NCBI GenBank assembly: GCA_004297725.1
Contig: SCUS01000031.1
Span: 96,557 to 160,556, forward strand
Reading direction: 5' to 3'
From: Myxococcaceae bacterium
GTDB lineage: Bacteria > Myxococcota_A > Polyangia > Polyangiales > Ga0077539
DNA length: 64,000 bases
The position numbers and the translations under genes were made by a program. The notes beneath the pieces were generated by a model that worked only from the letters and a program-made list of their open reading frames with translations, ran no database searches and was not told where the DNA came from. Of this stretch, positions 35,772 through 44,007 are shown in pieces (the stretch's first letter is position 1; each line of letters opens with the position of its first letter).

Positions 35772-37223
35772 ATGCTCCCTCCGAGGAAAGCTCCCCATGC
35801 CTGGTCGGCCGCGCTCCGTGCGGCGGCGCTGCTGGTGACCGCGGCGCTGGCCACCACGCGCTGCGCGTCCGGCGCGTGCGACCTGAACTCGGACTGCGTC
35901 GCGGGCACGTACTGCGGCTACGACCACCAGTGCCGCTACGACTGCTACGAGGACCGTGACTGCAACGACGGCTCCTTCTGCAACCGCGACCGCGGGCGCT
36001 GCCAGGTGATCAGCGCCGACGCCGGGGTCACGCCCGACGCCGGAATGGTGAAGAAGGACGCGGGCGAGACGCCCATGGACGTCTCGAGGCCGCGAGACAT
36101 GGACACCGGGACGCCGCGAGACGCGGGCGTCGATGTGCCCGTGGCGATGGACGTCCCGGTGGCGATGGACGTCCCGGTGGCGATGGACGTCCCGGTGGCG
36201 GTGGATGTCCCGGTGGCGGTGGACATGGGGGTTCCGCCCGTGGACGCAGGCCCGGCGCGAGCGGCCTACCTCGACCCGTGCACGGCCAACGACGACTGCG
36301 CGAGCGGCGAGTGCCTCACCACGAGCGGCGGCGCGCGCTTCTGCACCCGTCGCTGCGTCTCGACCATCGACTGCGGGGACGGCTTCCTCTGCGACAGCCC
36401 CCCGGCGGGAAGGCCTGCGCGCTGCGTGCTCGACGACACGGGCACGGCCTGCGACGTGCGGACTGCGGCGCCCTGCGCGCGCTTCTGCGTCGCCAACCCG
36501 GTGACCCGCCTGATGGCGCACTGCACCCACGAGTGCCGCACGGCCGCCGACTGCCCCGCGGGCTACGGCTGCCAGGACGCGGGCAGCGGCCAGCGGGTGT
36601 GCATCGCCGCCGAGCAGCCCTGCGGCCGCGCCTCCGACTGCACCACCAACGTCTGCATCGGCATGACCGGGGGCTTCCAGGGCTGCACCTCGCACTGCAC
36701 GAGCGCGAGCGACTGCCCCCGGCGCATGACCCTCAACGTCACGGGCGTCGGCATCGTCACGCTGCCGCCCTACGAGTGCCAGATGGTGGAGGGCGAGCGG
36801 ATCTGCGTGCCGCCGCTCCAGGCCCTCGGCGGCGACGTCGCGGGGAGCGACGAGCTCGGCGCGTCGTGCGGGGCGTCGGGTATCGCGCTGTGCCGGAGCG
36901 GGGTCTGCGACGGCATGGGAAACGTCTGCGTGCAGGGCTGCACCGCCGGGGGCGGGTGCCCGAGCGGCTTCGCCTGCCGGCCCTGGGTCGACGACTCGGA
37001 CGTGTACCTGGTGTGCCGTCGCTCGGTGAGCGGCAACGTTCCTGTGGGCGGTCCGTGCTCGGTCGGCGCGGACTGCGTCACGGGGCTCTGTCAGGGGTCT
37101 GCGACGGGGGCGACTGCCTACTGTTCGAGGCTCTGTCGCGACCGGCTGTGCCCGACGGGCATGCGGTGCGTGGACGTCGGACGGGCGCTCGACGGGACGC
37201 CGATCGCGCTCTGCCAGCGCTAA
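35772..37223 (+). CDS. exported Cys-rich protein with DVPVAM hexapeptide repeats
   Basis: The product is 483 residues. The N-terminal hydrophobic segment (about 13-30, AALRAAALLVTAALATT) is a signal peptide; the following R-C-A-S is a poor lipobox, so lipidation is uncertain. After a first Cys cluster (residues 36-78) comes an Asp/Val/Pro linker with five DVPVAM/V-type units. About 34 more cysteines follow in modules of the C-x(3-5)-D-C-x-x-G-x-x-C type, common in Myxococcota surface proteins. No catalytic motif is seen. It is divergent from the Fam20-like kinase gene (74 bp), and it is a candidate extracytoplasmic substrate. It ends 3 nt from the convergent cupredoxin gene. Confidence 0.65.
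   Translation: MLPPRKAPHAWSAALRAAALLVTAALATTRCASGACDLNSDCVAGTYCGYDHQCRYDCYEDRDCNDGSFCNRDRGRCQVISADAGVTPDAGMVKKDAGETPMDVSRPRDMDTGTPRDAGVDVPVAMDVPVAMDVPVAMDVPVAVDVPVAVDMGVPPVDAGPARAAYLDPCTANDDCASGECLTTSGGARFCTRRCVSTIDCGDGFLCDSPPAGRPARCVLDDTGTACDVRTAAPCARFCVANPVTRLMAHCTHECRTAADCPAGYGCQDAGSGQRVCIAAEQPCGRASDCTTNVCIGMTGGFQGCTSHCTSASDCPRRMTLNVTGVGIVTLPPYECQMVEGERICVPPLQALGGDVAGSDELGASCGASGIALCRSGVCDGMGNVCVQGCTAGGGCPSGFACRPWVDDSDVYLVCRRSVSGNVPVGGPCSVGADCVTGLCQGSATGATAYCSRLCRDRLCPTGMRCVDVGRALDGTPIALCQR
36141..36230 (+). repeat. five 18-bp tandem repeats (DVPVAM linker)
   Basis: The unit is GTGGCGATGGACGTCCCG. The first three copies are identical and the last two diverge slightly. In-frame, so copy number changes would only alter linker length. 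Confidence 0.85.
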
Positions 37224-37226
37224 GGA

Positions 37227-37916
37227 TCAGCGAACCAGGATCACGCCCGCCATGCTCGGCTGGTGGAACATGCAGTGGTAGGGGTAGATCCCCGGCGCCG
37301 CGAAGGTGAAGGACACCGAGCTGCCGGAGTCGGTGTTGGCGATCGGGTTCGGGGTGGTGCCGGTTTCGGACTGACCCGGAGCCACGCCGGTGCGGAGCGG
37401 ATGGCTGCTGAACGGGCCCGAGAAGCTCACCATCTGGCCCGCCGAGATGATCAGGCACTTGGGGCTGTAGGCGGAGCCGACCACACCCCCGAAGGTGACG
37501 CTGCGCTCCCCCGTGGTCCTGCGGTCGACGTACATCGCCTCGGTGCATCCATGGATCACCGTGAGCGCCGCGCCCGCGTCGGTGGCGGTGCCCGCGTCGG
37601 TGGTCGTTCCGGCGTCCGTGGCGGAGCCCGCGTCGGTGGTCGTTCCGGTGTCCGTGGCGGTGCCCGCGTCGGTGGCCGTTCCGGTGTCCGTGGCGGTGCC
37701 CGTGTCGGTGGCCGTTCCGGTGTCCGTGGCGGTGCCCGTGTCGGTGGCCGTCCCGGTGTCCGTCGCGGTGCCCGTGTCGGTGGTCGTCCCGGTGTCCGTC
37801 GCGGAGCCGGTGTCGACGACGGTGCCGGCGTCCGTCACGGGGGCGGGGTCGTCGCTGCAACCCGCGACCATGCCGGCCATAAGAAGAGCGGATCCAAGAA
37901 TGAAGTTCGTACGCAT
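37227..37916 (-). CDS. lipoprotein with plastocyanin-like (type I copper) domain
   Basis: The product is 229 residues with lipobox MVAGC (Cys20) and RBS GGAGAG. Residues 31-115 are a TDTGTA-type hexapeptide linker. The C-terminal domain (118-229) is a cupredoxin with copper ligands His172, Cys215, His218 and Met222 (S-H-P-L, then Y-P-Y-H-C-M-F-H-Q-P-S-M). It should carry electrons at the cell surface or periplasm; the partner is unknown. The ATG at 37916 is preferred to one at 37931 because of the RBS. A hairpin at 38007-38032 separates it from the histidine kinase gene upstream. Confidence 0.82.
   Translation of the reverse strand: MRTNFILGSALLMAGMVAGCSDDPAPVTDAGTVVDTGSATDTGTTTDTGTATDTGTATDTGTATDTGTATDTGTATDTGTATDAGTATDTGTTTDAGSATDAGTTTDAGTATDAGAALTVIHGCTEAMYVDRRTTGERSVTFGGVVGSAYSPKCLIISAGQMVSFSGPFSSHPLRTGVAPGQSETGTTPNPIANTDSGSSVSFTFAAPGIYPYHCMFHQPSMAGVILVR
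37572..37826 (-). repeat. 18-bp tandem repeats (TDTGTA linker)
   Basis: About fourteen hexapeptide units of the TDTGTA/TDAGTT kind lie directly after the lipobox region of the cupredoxin. The middle units are identical or nearly so at DNA level. Confidence 0.85.
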
Positions 37917-38006
37917 CGGTGATCTCTCCATGAGCGTCGGGTCCCTCCCGGCGCTGCTCGGCGGCATATCTACCGCAGTTCTCCCCGCGCTGAGCATTCG
38001 TCGACG

Positions 38007-38032
38007 GAGGGCGCATGACGTCCGGCGCCCTC
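38007..38032 (-). terminator. hairpin after the hybrid histidine kinase gene
   Basis: GAGGGCGC (38007-38014) and GCGCCCTC (38025-38032) form a perfect 8-bp stem with a 10-nt loop, 25 nt past the stop of the kinase gene. No U tract follows. Confidence 0.45.
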
Positions 38033-38057
38033 GTCGCTGCTGTCCCCGAAGGGTCGC

Positions 38058-39986
38058 TCAGCGATCGGGTCTCGCCTGGAGCGTGTCGAGGTAGGCCTTC
38101 AGGTCGCTGGCGTTGATGGGCTTGGGAAGCAGGGTGACGCCGGTGAAGGCGCGGCTCAGCTCGAGCGCGTCGGGCCCGGCCCGCCCGGTGGCCAGGAGTA
38201 CCGGCACGTCGGGTTGAAGGGAGCGGATGCGGGGCAGGGTGCCTCGGCCGCCCAGGCCCGGCATGTTCATGTCGAGGATGACCACGTCGGGCGACGATCC
38301 TCGATTCATGCGATCGAGGGCCTCCTCGCCGCTGCCGACCAGGACCACGCGGTGGCCCTGCGCGCGGAGCACCGGCCCGATGGAGTCGCGGATCAGCTCG
38401 TCGTCGTCCACCAGCAGGACGTCCAGGCTGCGGCCTTCGCCCTCCTGCCTCGAGGGCGTGGGCGCCGCGTCCTCGGGCTCCTCGCCCTCGCAGGAGGGCA
38501 GCCGCACGAGCACCCGGGTGCCCCTCCCCGTCTCGCTCTCGATCGCCAGCGTGCCTCCGTGGGCCTTCATGGTGTTGTAGACCATGGAGAGCCCGAGGCC
38601 GGTGCCCTTGCCGTGGGACTTGGTGGTGAAGAAGGGGTCCATCGCCTTGTCGAGGACCTCCCTGGGCATCCCGATGCCGGAGTCGACGACCTCCAGCTCG
38701 ATCCATCCGGGCTCGGCGTTGCGGGTGCGGAGGGTGAGGGTGCCTCCGTGCGGCATGGCGTCGATGGCGTTGACGCAGAGGTTCATCAGCGCGTGGACCA
38801 GGGCGGCGGAGTCGCCCCGGATGGGCCGCAGGTCGTCCGTGAGGTCGAGGGAGAAGCGCACCTGGGCCAGCGTGGTGCGCTCCAGCAGCAGCACCTCCTC
38901 CAGCACCAGGGCGTTGAGGTTCAGCAGCTTCACCTCGGAGAGGTCGTGGCGGGCGAGGCCCAGCAGCCGGCGCACCATGTCGCCGCCGCGCTGGCAGGCC
39001 TTGGTGATGGTGGCGAAGGCCTGCTGGGCGGGGCTGTCCGGGCGCTCCATCGCCTCGTGCGCGGAGGCCAGCATGAGGATGGAGCCGAGGACGTTGTTCA
39101 TGTCGTGGGCCACGCCGCCCGCGAGGCTCCCGAGGCTGTCCATCTTCTGCGACTGGCTGAGCTGCCGCTCCAGCTGGGAGCGCTCCTCCTCGGCCTGCTT
39201 GCGCTCGTTGATGACGTCGAAGATCGCCGCGAAGTGGCCCGGCATCGGCCGGTAGACCGAGATGGAGAACCACAGCTTGAGGGCGCTGCGGTAGACCTCG
39301 AAGCGCTCCGGCAGCCCGGTGCGGACCACTCGCTCGTAGCGCTCGAGCATGTCGGGGTCCGCCTCGCGGATGCCGGGGACGACCTCGGAGACCCTCCGGC
39401 CCACGACGTTCTTCAGGCCGGTCAGCTCGGTGAACGACTGGTTGACCTCGACGTAGATGAAGTCGTCCGCCACGCCGTCCTTGTAGACCAGGCGGCAGAG
39501 GGCGAAGCCCTGGGCCATGTGGTTGAACAGGGCCCTGAAGTGGCTCTCGCTCTGGCGGACGGCGTTCTCGGCCTCCACCCGATCGGTGATGTCCCTGGAG
39601 TTGACCACCACCGCGCTGATGGAGGGGGTGTCGAGCATGTTGACCCCGATGGCCTCCATCCAGATCCACCCTCCCTCCTTGCGGGCGTATCGGTAGCGGA
39701 CCCGCACCGGCAGCCCCGGGTGGGTGAGGCACTTCTGGAAGGTCTCTCCCACCTGCGAGGCGTCGTCGGGGTGGATGAAATCGAAGGTGCTGCGACCCTC
39801 GAACTCCTCCGGGGCGAAGCCGTGGAGGCGCTGCGCCGCGGGGGAGTTGTAGAGGAGCCTGCCCTCGCGATCCATGAGGCTGAGGATGTCCCCGGAGTAG
39901 TCGAGCAGCGCCTGCATGCGCTCCGCGTTCAGGGGCGCCGGCTGAGCGGCGCGAGGCGCCCGGGGATCATTGGAATCCAGCATCAT
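38058..39986 (-). CDS. hybrid sensor histidine kinase (PAS-PAS-HisKA-HATPase-REC)
   Basis: The product is 642 residues with no membrane helix, so it is a cytoplasmic sensor. The order is PAS 1 (about 23-140, ending in S-R-D-I-T-D-R), PAS 2 (about 145-265), and HisKA with the phospho-acceptor His294 in G-G-V-A-H-D-M-N-N. The ATP-binding domain follows (N-box N-A-I-D-A-M, D-S-G-I-G-M, G-T-G-L-G-L). A C-terminal receiver (about 520-640) has phospho-acceptor Asp572 in V-I-L-D-M-N-M-P. Signal and output partner are unknown; there is no response-regulator gene next to it. ATG 39986 or the adjacent ATG 39983 may be used. A TATGCT box lies 15 nt upstream. Confidence 0.93.
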   Translation of the reverse strand: MMLDSNDPRAPRAAQPAPLNAERMQALLDYSGDILSLMDREGRLLYNSPAAQRLHGFAPEEFEGRSTFDFIHPDDASQVGETFQKCLTHPGLPVRVRYRYARKEGGWIWMEAIGVNMLDTPSISAVVVNSRDITDRVEAENAVRQSESHFRALFNHMAQGFALCRLVYKDGVADDFIYVEVNQSFTELTGLKNVVGRRVSEVVPGIREADPDMLERYERVVRTGLPERFEVYRSALKLWFSISVYRPMPGHFAAIFDVINERKQAEEERSQLERQLSQSQKMDSLGSLAGGVAHDMNNVLGSILMLASAHEAMERPDSPAQQAFATITKACQRGGDMVRRLLGLARHDLSEVKLLNLNALVLEEVLLLERTTLAQVRFSLDLTDDLRPIRGDSAALVHALMNLCVNAIDAMPHGGTLTLRTRNAEPGWIELEVVDSGIGMPREVLDKAMDPFFTTKSHGKGTGLGLSMVYNTMKAHGGTLAIESETGRGTRVLVRLPSCEGEEPEDAAPTPSRQEGEGRSLDVLLVDDDELIRDSIGPVLRAQGHRVVLVGSGEEALDRMNRGSSPDVVILDMNMPGLGGRGTLPRIRSLQPDVPVLLATGRAGPDALELSRAFTGVTLLPKPINASDLKAYLDTLQARPDR

Positions 39987-40015
39987 CACCCACCGCGTGT
40001 GAGCATAGCTCCACG

Positions 40016-40522
40016 ATGTCTGTCATGAGACCTGAAGAGCATTGGTGTCTCCTCGCGGCGCCTCCCGTCGGGCGCGTCGAAATGCCGAGCTGGATCGCCA
40101 GGGCGCACTCGCTCATCCGCGCCGAGCTCACGCTGCTCCAGCGTCTCGGCGACCCGGATGGCAATCTTCCCGCGGTGGCCTCGCTGGGCTTCACGCTGCG
40201 CCCCCTCGGCGACGCGGCGCAGCCCACGGTGGTGCAGGTGCACACGCTGCCCATGGACGAGCTGCCCGCGGTGAAGGCGGCGGCCGACCGCGCGGTGGAG
40301 GCCATCGGAGGCGCTGGGATGGACGCGCTGGTGGCGAGGGCGACGAGGGTGTGGATGGTCGAGAGGAGGCCGATGGCGGGAGGCGACCCGAGGGCCCCGC
40401 TGGCGATGGCGGCGCTGCTCGCGGGGGTGCTGCTGGCGCCGGTGGTCCCGCCGGAGGGAGGGGCGATCTTCGGGCTCAAGGGGGCGAGGACGAGGCTCGA
40501 AGCGCTGGGCTGGCGTACCTAG
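40016..40522 (+). CDS. hypothetical protein with C-terminal hydrophobic segment
   Basis: The product is 168 residues. The N-terminal two thirds is a soluble alpha/beta-looking domain (including VEMPSWIARAHSLIR and a V-V-Q-V-H-T-L-P strand). Residues about 128-148 (APLAMAALLAGVLLAPVV) are hydrophobic. I do not recognise it. The start is 29 bp from the divergent histidine kinase start, so the two promoters must overlap, which hints at coordinated control. The stop overlaps the stop of the convergent lipoprotein gene. Confidence 0.5.
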   Translation: MSVMRPEEHWCLLAAPPVGRVEMPSWIARAHSLIRAELTLLQRLGDPDGNLPAVASLGFTLRPLGDAAQPTVVQVHTLPMDELPAVKAAADRAVEAIGGAGMDALVARATRVWMVERRPMAGGDPRAPLAMAALLAGVLLAPVVPPEGGAIFGLKGARTRLEALGWRT

Positions 40523-41289
40523 CGGGCGCCCGCGTCGGAGCAGCTGCGCAGCACCTCGCCGATCTGCCGCAGCGCGCGGGGGTCGCGCAGCCACGGGGCC
40601 AGCACCCGGGTGAGCGCCCCGAGGTCCGCCGGGGGCAGGGCGCACACCGAGTTGCCCGGCGCGGTGTAGCAGCCCGCGTGTGAGGCGTAGGCGGCGTCGA
40701 CGAGCGCCTCGCAGCTCAGCGCGCTCGCGCCGACGAGCGGCACCAGCGAGCGCTGAAGGCAGGTGCGAACGCCCCGCAGCCACGCCTGACCCGCGGGGCT
40801 GAACTCCTCGCGACGCGCGATGAAGGCGTTGCAGAGCCGCTCGCCGAACGCGAGCGCGTAGCCCTCGTCGCCGCAGGGGTGGGCCGCGTCGAGGCAGGCC
40901 CGGTAGAACGCGCAGTCGTCCTCGACGGCCTCGGCGCACGAGGCCCGGTCGGGGTAGGTCGCTCCCGCGCGGCACGCCACTGGGCGCGAGGGCCGGTAGG
41001 TGCCGAGGCAGTCCGCGGTGGTCGCGCAGGGGATGCCCCGCGCCGAGAGACGGGCCCGGCACCGGGCGACGAGGGCCGCCGCGTCGCGGGTGGTGCACGC
41101 GGTGGAGGTCACCTCGGAGGCGCAGACCGCCGCGACCTCGGGCGAGGTCGGGATCAGTGCGACCGCGCCAGCGAGCTCGGGGCCGAGGTCGTCCACGGGC
41201 ACGCCGGCGTCGGAGGCGGGCGCGTCGGTGCAGCCGATGGAGAGGAGGAGCATCGCGGCGAGCGCCGACTTCAGGGTGCACCGGAGCAC
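40519..41289 (-). CDS. Cys-containing lipoprotein (hypothetical)
   Basis: The product is 256 residues from GTG 41289. A signal peptide with lipobox LSIGC (Cys20) and an Asp-rich spacer precede a helical domain with about 14 paired cysteines (for example C-x-E-A-V-E-D-D-C-A-F-Y-R-A-C). I do not recognise the family. The GTG gives a proper positively charged n-region, and a TAGCGT box lies 7 nt before it. An ATG at 41253 would cut into the signal peptide. The stop overlaps the convergent gene by 4 nt. Confidence 0.6.
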   Translation of the reverse strand: MLRCTLKSALAAMLLLSIGCTDAPASDAGVPVDDLGPELAGAVALIPTSPEVAAVCASEVTSTACTTRDAAALVARCRARLSARGIPCATTADCLGTYRPSRPVACRAGATYPDRASCAEAVEDDCAFYRACLDAAHPCGDEGYALAFGERLCNAFIARREEFSPAGQAWLRGVRTCLQRSLVPLVGASALSCEALVDAAYASHAGCYTAPGNSVCALPPADLGALTRVLAPWLRDPRALRQIGEVLRSCSDAGAR

Positions 41290-41296
41290 GGCGCCG

Positions 41297-41302
41297 ACGC
41301 TA
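41297..41302 (-). promoter_or_regulatory. TAGCGT -10-like box, 7 nt before GTG 41289
   Basis: Identical in hexamer and spacing to the box before ATG 2032, and the flanking bases GGTGG before it and CGGCG after it are also shared. It supports the GTG start and a leaderless mRNA. Confidence 0.4.
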
Positions 41303-41450
41303 CCACCCTCCCTCGCTCCCTATATTCCTTCCGACACCTTCTCTCCTCCCTCCGCAACCTCCGTCGCGCCCCCTCCCGACAAGGCGCCGCTCCCGGGGAC
41401 CTCACTCACTCCGTCACCCACTCTCCACCTCCCCGGTGGCTCGAGCACCC

Positions 41451-42704
41451 ATGCGCTGTCCTCTCGTCGCCCCCTCGCTGCTCCTCGCCGCCCTCCTCCC
41501 GCTGACCGGCTGCGCGCCCATCGACCTCGACCCCATCGCCCTCACCCCCGACCCCGCTCCTGCTCCTTCGCCCTCGTCTCCTCGCGTGCTGCTCCCCCCT
41601 CCCGGCAGCAGCCCCGCCGCGCCCTCCGACCTCGTCCGCCGCCCCGATCGGGCCGACCTCTCCGGCGACGGCCTCCCCGACTTCGCCGTCGGAGCGCCCC
41701 GCCGCGGCCGCGTCGCCGTCTATGTCTCCTCGGCCCGGCCCCTCACGCTCGACAGCCCGCTCTCCCTCTTCGGCGCGTCGCTCGCCTACGTCGGCGACCT
41801 CGACGGCGACGGCTTCTCCGACCTCGCCGTCGGAGCCCCGGGCTCGGACGCCGTCGCCCTCTTCGCCGGAGCCCCGGGCGGCGTCGACCCTGTGCCCCGC
41901 TCGGTGCTCCGAGGAGAGCCCGGAAGCGGCTTCGGAGCGACGCTCGCGGCGGTCGGCGACCTCGACGGCGACGGCCGCGACGACCTCGTGGTCGGCAGCG
42001 TCGCGGGGCACCGGGTGTCGCTGCTGCGAGGACAGTCCGGCGCCATGCCCTCCCGCATCTCCGCCGAGCTCGAAGGTCCCGCCGACGAGGGCTTCGCCAC
42101 CGCCATCACCTCCCTCGGCGACGGCCGGGTCGTCGTCGCGCTGCCCGGCGAAGGCTCGCTGCTGGTGCTCACCGCGAGGGAGGGCGCCTTCCAGCAGCGG
42201 GCGAGGATCCTCGTGGCCGACACCCGCATCGTCGACATCGGCATGGCGGCGCTCGACGCCGACGGCGACGGACGCGCCGACCTCGCCGTCACCGGCGGCT
42301 CCCTCCCCGGGATCGTGTGGATCCACGGCACGGCGGAGGGCTTCTCCTCGCCGGTCGCGGGCCCTGGCGGATCGGGCGCAGGCACCGTGCTCGCCAACGG
42401 CACCGACCTCGACGGCGACGGCGACGACGAGCTGCTGCTGGCCTCCGGGGCGGGCCTCTGGATGCTCCCCGGCGACCGCGCCGGGATGTCGTCCCCGGTG
42501 CCGTGGTCGGTACCGAGCAGCGGCTCCACCGCGGCGCTCCGGGTGCTGCGAGACGCCTCTCCGGGCGGGCGCGTCACGGCGCTACGGGGCATCCCCGGCG
42601 AGGACGCGGTCGAGGTGCTCCGGGTCGACCGCGACCTGCGCAGCGTTTCGCAGGTCGAGGCCCTCCGGGGCGACACCGGCTCCGCCTTCGGCGCCGCCCT
42701 CTGA
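41451..42704 (+). CDS. lipoprotein with FG-GAP (integrin-alpha-like) repeats
   Basis: The product is 417 residues with lipobox LLPLTGC (Cys21) and a Pro-rich spacer to about 60. Five calcium-loop FG-GAP motifs can be read at about 69-77 (DLSGDGLPD), 116-124, 170-178, 269-277 and 319-327 (DLDGDG type), each followed by L-A-V-G-A-P or a variant. Such repeats form a calcium-binding beta-propeller on the cell surface. The role is probably adhesion or a scaffold. The 5' leader (about 41310-41450) is strongly pyrimidine-rich with few G residues, and I see no clear RBS or promoter in it. Confidence 0.82.
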   Translation: MRCPLVAPSLLLAALLPLTGCAPIDLDPIALTPDPAPAPSPSSPRVLLPPPGSSPAAPSDLVRRPDRADLSGDGLPDFAVGAPRRGRVAVYVSSARPLTLDSPLSLFGASLAYVGDLDGDGFSDLAVGAPGSDAVALFAGAPGGVDPVPRSVLRGEPGSGFGATLAAVGDLDGDGRDDLVVGSVAGHRVSLLRGQSGAMPSRISAELEGPADEGFATAITSLGDGRVVVALPGEGSLLVLTAREGAFQQRARILVADTRIVDIGMAALDADGDGRADLAVTGGSLPGIVWIHGTAEGFSSPVAGPGGSGAGTVLANGTDLDGDGDDELLLASGAGLWMLPGDRAGMSSPVPWSVPSSGSTAALRVLRDASPGGRVTALRGIPGEDAVEVLRVDRDLRSVSQVEALRGDTGSAFGAAL

Positions 42705-42848
42705 GGCGCCGCATCCCCTCTCCGAGACCTGCGACGCGCGGAACAAGTGTCACGGGACGCGCGGCGAGACCTTCTCGTCGGGAAGCCCCGCGGTGACGCG
42801 CGGCGCGTGGACGGCGGGGCGGCATTCCGACACCATCCGCCGACGGCG

Positions 42849-43973
42849 ATGATGAACGAGGACGACCTCAACACCACCGAAGAGGAAGACCGGCGGGCTT
42901 CGCAGGCCGCCTCGAAGAGCCTCGCGGCGACGATGTCGAGGGCCCACGGCGTGAGGGCCTTCCCGGAGTCCGCGAGGCGGCTCCTCGTGGCCGTGCAGGA
43001 CCCGCTCTTCGACGTCGACAGGATCGCGGAGCTCATCGAGTCCGACACCTCCCTCGCGGCGCGGGTGCTGAGGGTGGTCAACTCGCCGGTGTTCGGGCTT
43101 CGGGTGCAGGTGCGGAAGATCCGCGTGGCGGTGACGCTGCTCGGCTCGAAGAACATCACCGAGATCGCGAAGGCGGCGGCGGTGCTGGACTGGTTCGAGG
43201 ACGAGTCGCCGGGCGTGGCGGAGATCTTCCGGCACTCGTCGGCGGTGGCCGCGGTGGCCCGGCACGTCGCCTCGCGGTGCAGGCTCTCGCCGGAGGAGAT
43301 GTACTCCTGCGGGCTGCTGCACGATTTCGGCAAGCTCATCATGATCCAGTCGGGCGACGACGACTACGCGCAGCTCGCGCTCGAGCTCTCGCGGGAGCAC
43401 GACGTCATCCACCTCAAGGAGCGCGAGGCCTACGGCTTCGACCACGCCGTGCTCGGGGCGCGGATGTTCGCCGAGTGGCAGATCCCCGAGCCGCTGCCGA
43501 GCGTCGTGGCGCTGCACCACCAGCCCGAGCGCGCGCTGCGCCGGGGCGACCACGTGGGCAGGATGGTCGCGGCGCTGCGGTGGTCCGAGCGCCTCGTCCA
43601 CGACTTCGAGCGGGGCCGCGCGATGGACGACGCGTGGTTCGACGAGATGGCGCGCGACGAGTGCGTGCTGCACCTCGGCCTCGCGACGGCCGACTTCGAG
43701 CGCTTCTGCATCGAGCTCCGTCAGGTCTACCGCGACAGCACCAGGGCCGCGCCCACCGAGGAAGGCGCGCCCCCGACGCCCACCGAGGAAGCCGCGCCCC
43801 CCGAGGCGGCTGAGACCGCAGTGGTGACGGCGCCCCCGGAGACGCCCGCCCTCGTCGCGACCCCTCCGTCGAGCGCGGCCCGACGAAGGGTGGTGGTCGC
43901 GCTCGCGGTCGCCTCGGGGCTCTCGGTGGTCGTGGCGCTGGTCTTCGGGGCGCTGGCGCTCGCGCGGCGCTGA
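42849..43973 (+). CDS. HDOD-domain signalling protein with C-terminal membrane anchor
   Basis: The product is 374 residues. The HDOD domain covers about 20-275, with L-P-type N-terminal helix, V-N-S-P-V-F-G, L-L-H-D-F-G-K and V-A-L-H-H-Q-P-E. HDOD domains are helical relatives of HD phosphohydrolases that usually lack activity and act as signalling scaffolds. An Ala/Pro/Glu-rich linker (about 300-345) leads to one C-terminal membrane helix (about 346-370). The tail-anchored layout is unusual for the family. ATG 42849 was preferred to 42747 since the extension is basic and without homology-like features. A hairpin follows the stop. Confidence 0.85.
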   Translation: MMNEDDLNTTEEEDRRASQAASKSLAATMSRAHGVRAFPESARRLLVAVQDPLFDVDRIAELIESDTSLAARVLRVVNSPVFGLRVQVRKIRVAVTLLGSKNITEIAKAAAVLDWFEDESPGVAEIFRHSSAVAAVARHVASRCRLSPEEMYSCGLLHDFGKLIMIQSGDDDYAQLALELSREHDVIHLKEREAYGFDHAVLGARMFAEWQIPEPLPSVVALHHQPERALRRGDHVGRMVAALRWSERLVHDFERGRAMDDAWFDEMARDECVLHLGLATADFERFCIELRQVYRDSTRAAPTEEGAPPTPTEEAAPPEAAETAVVTAPPETPALVATPPSSAARRRVVVALAVASGLSVVVALVFGALALARR

Positions 43974-43978
43974 GCCGA

Positions 43979-44002
43979 CCCAGCAACCCCGTGCGTTGCG
44001 GG
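43979..44002. terminator. bidirectional hairpin between convergent genes
   Basis: CCC-A-GCAAC (43979-43987) pairs with GTTGC-GGG (43995-44002) around a 7-nt loop with one bulged A. It sits between the stops at 43973 and 44008. It is the only convergent junction in the window with a clear hairpin. Confidence 0.45.
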
Positions 44003-44007
44003 TGACG

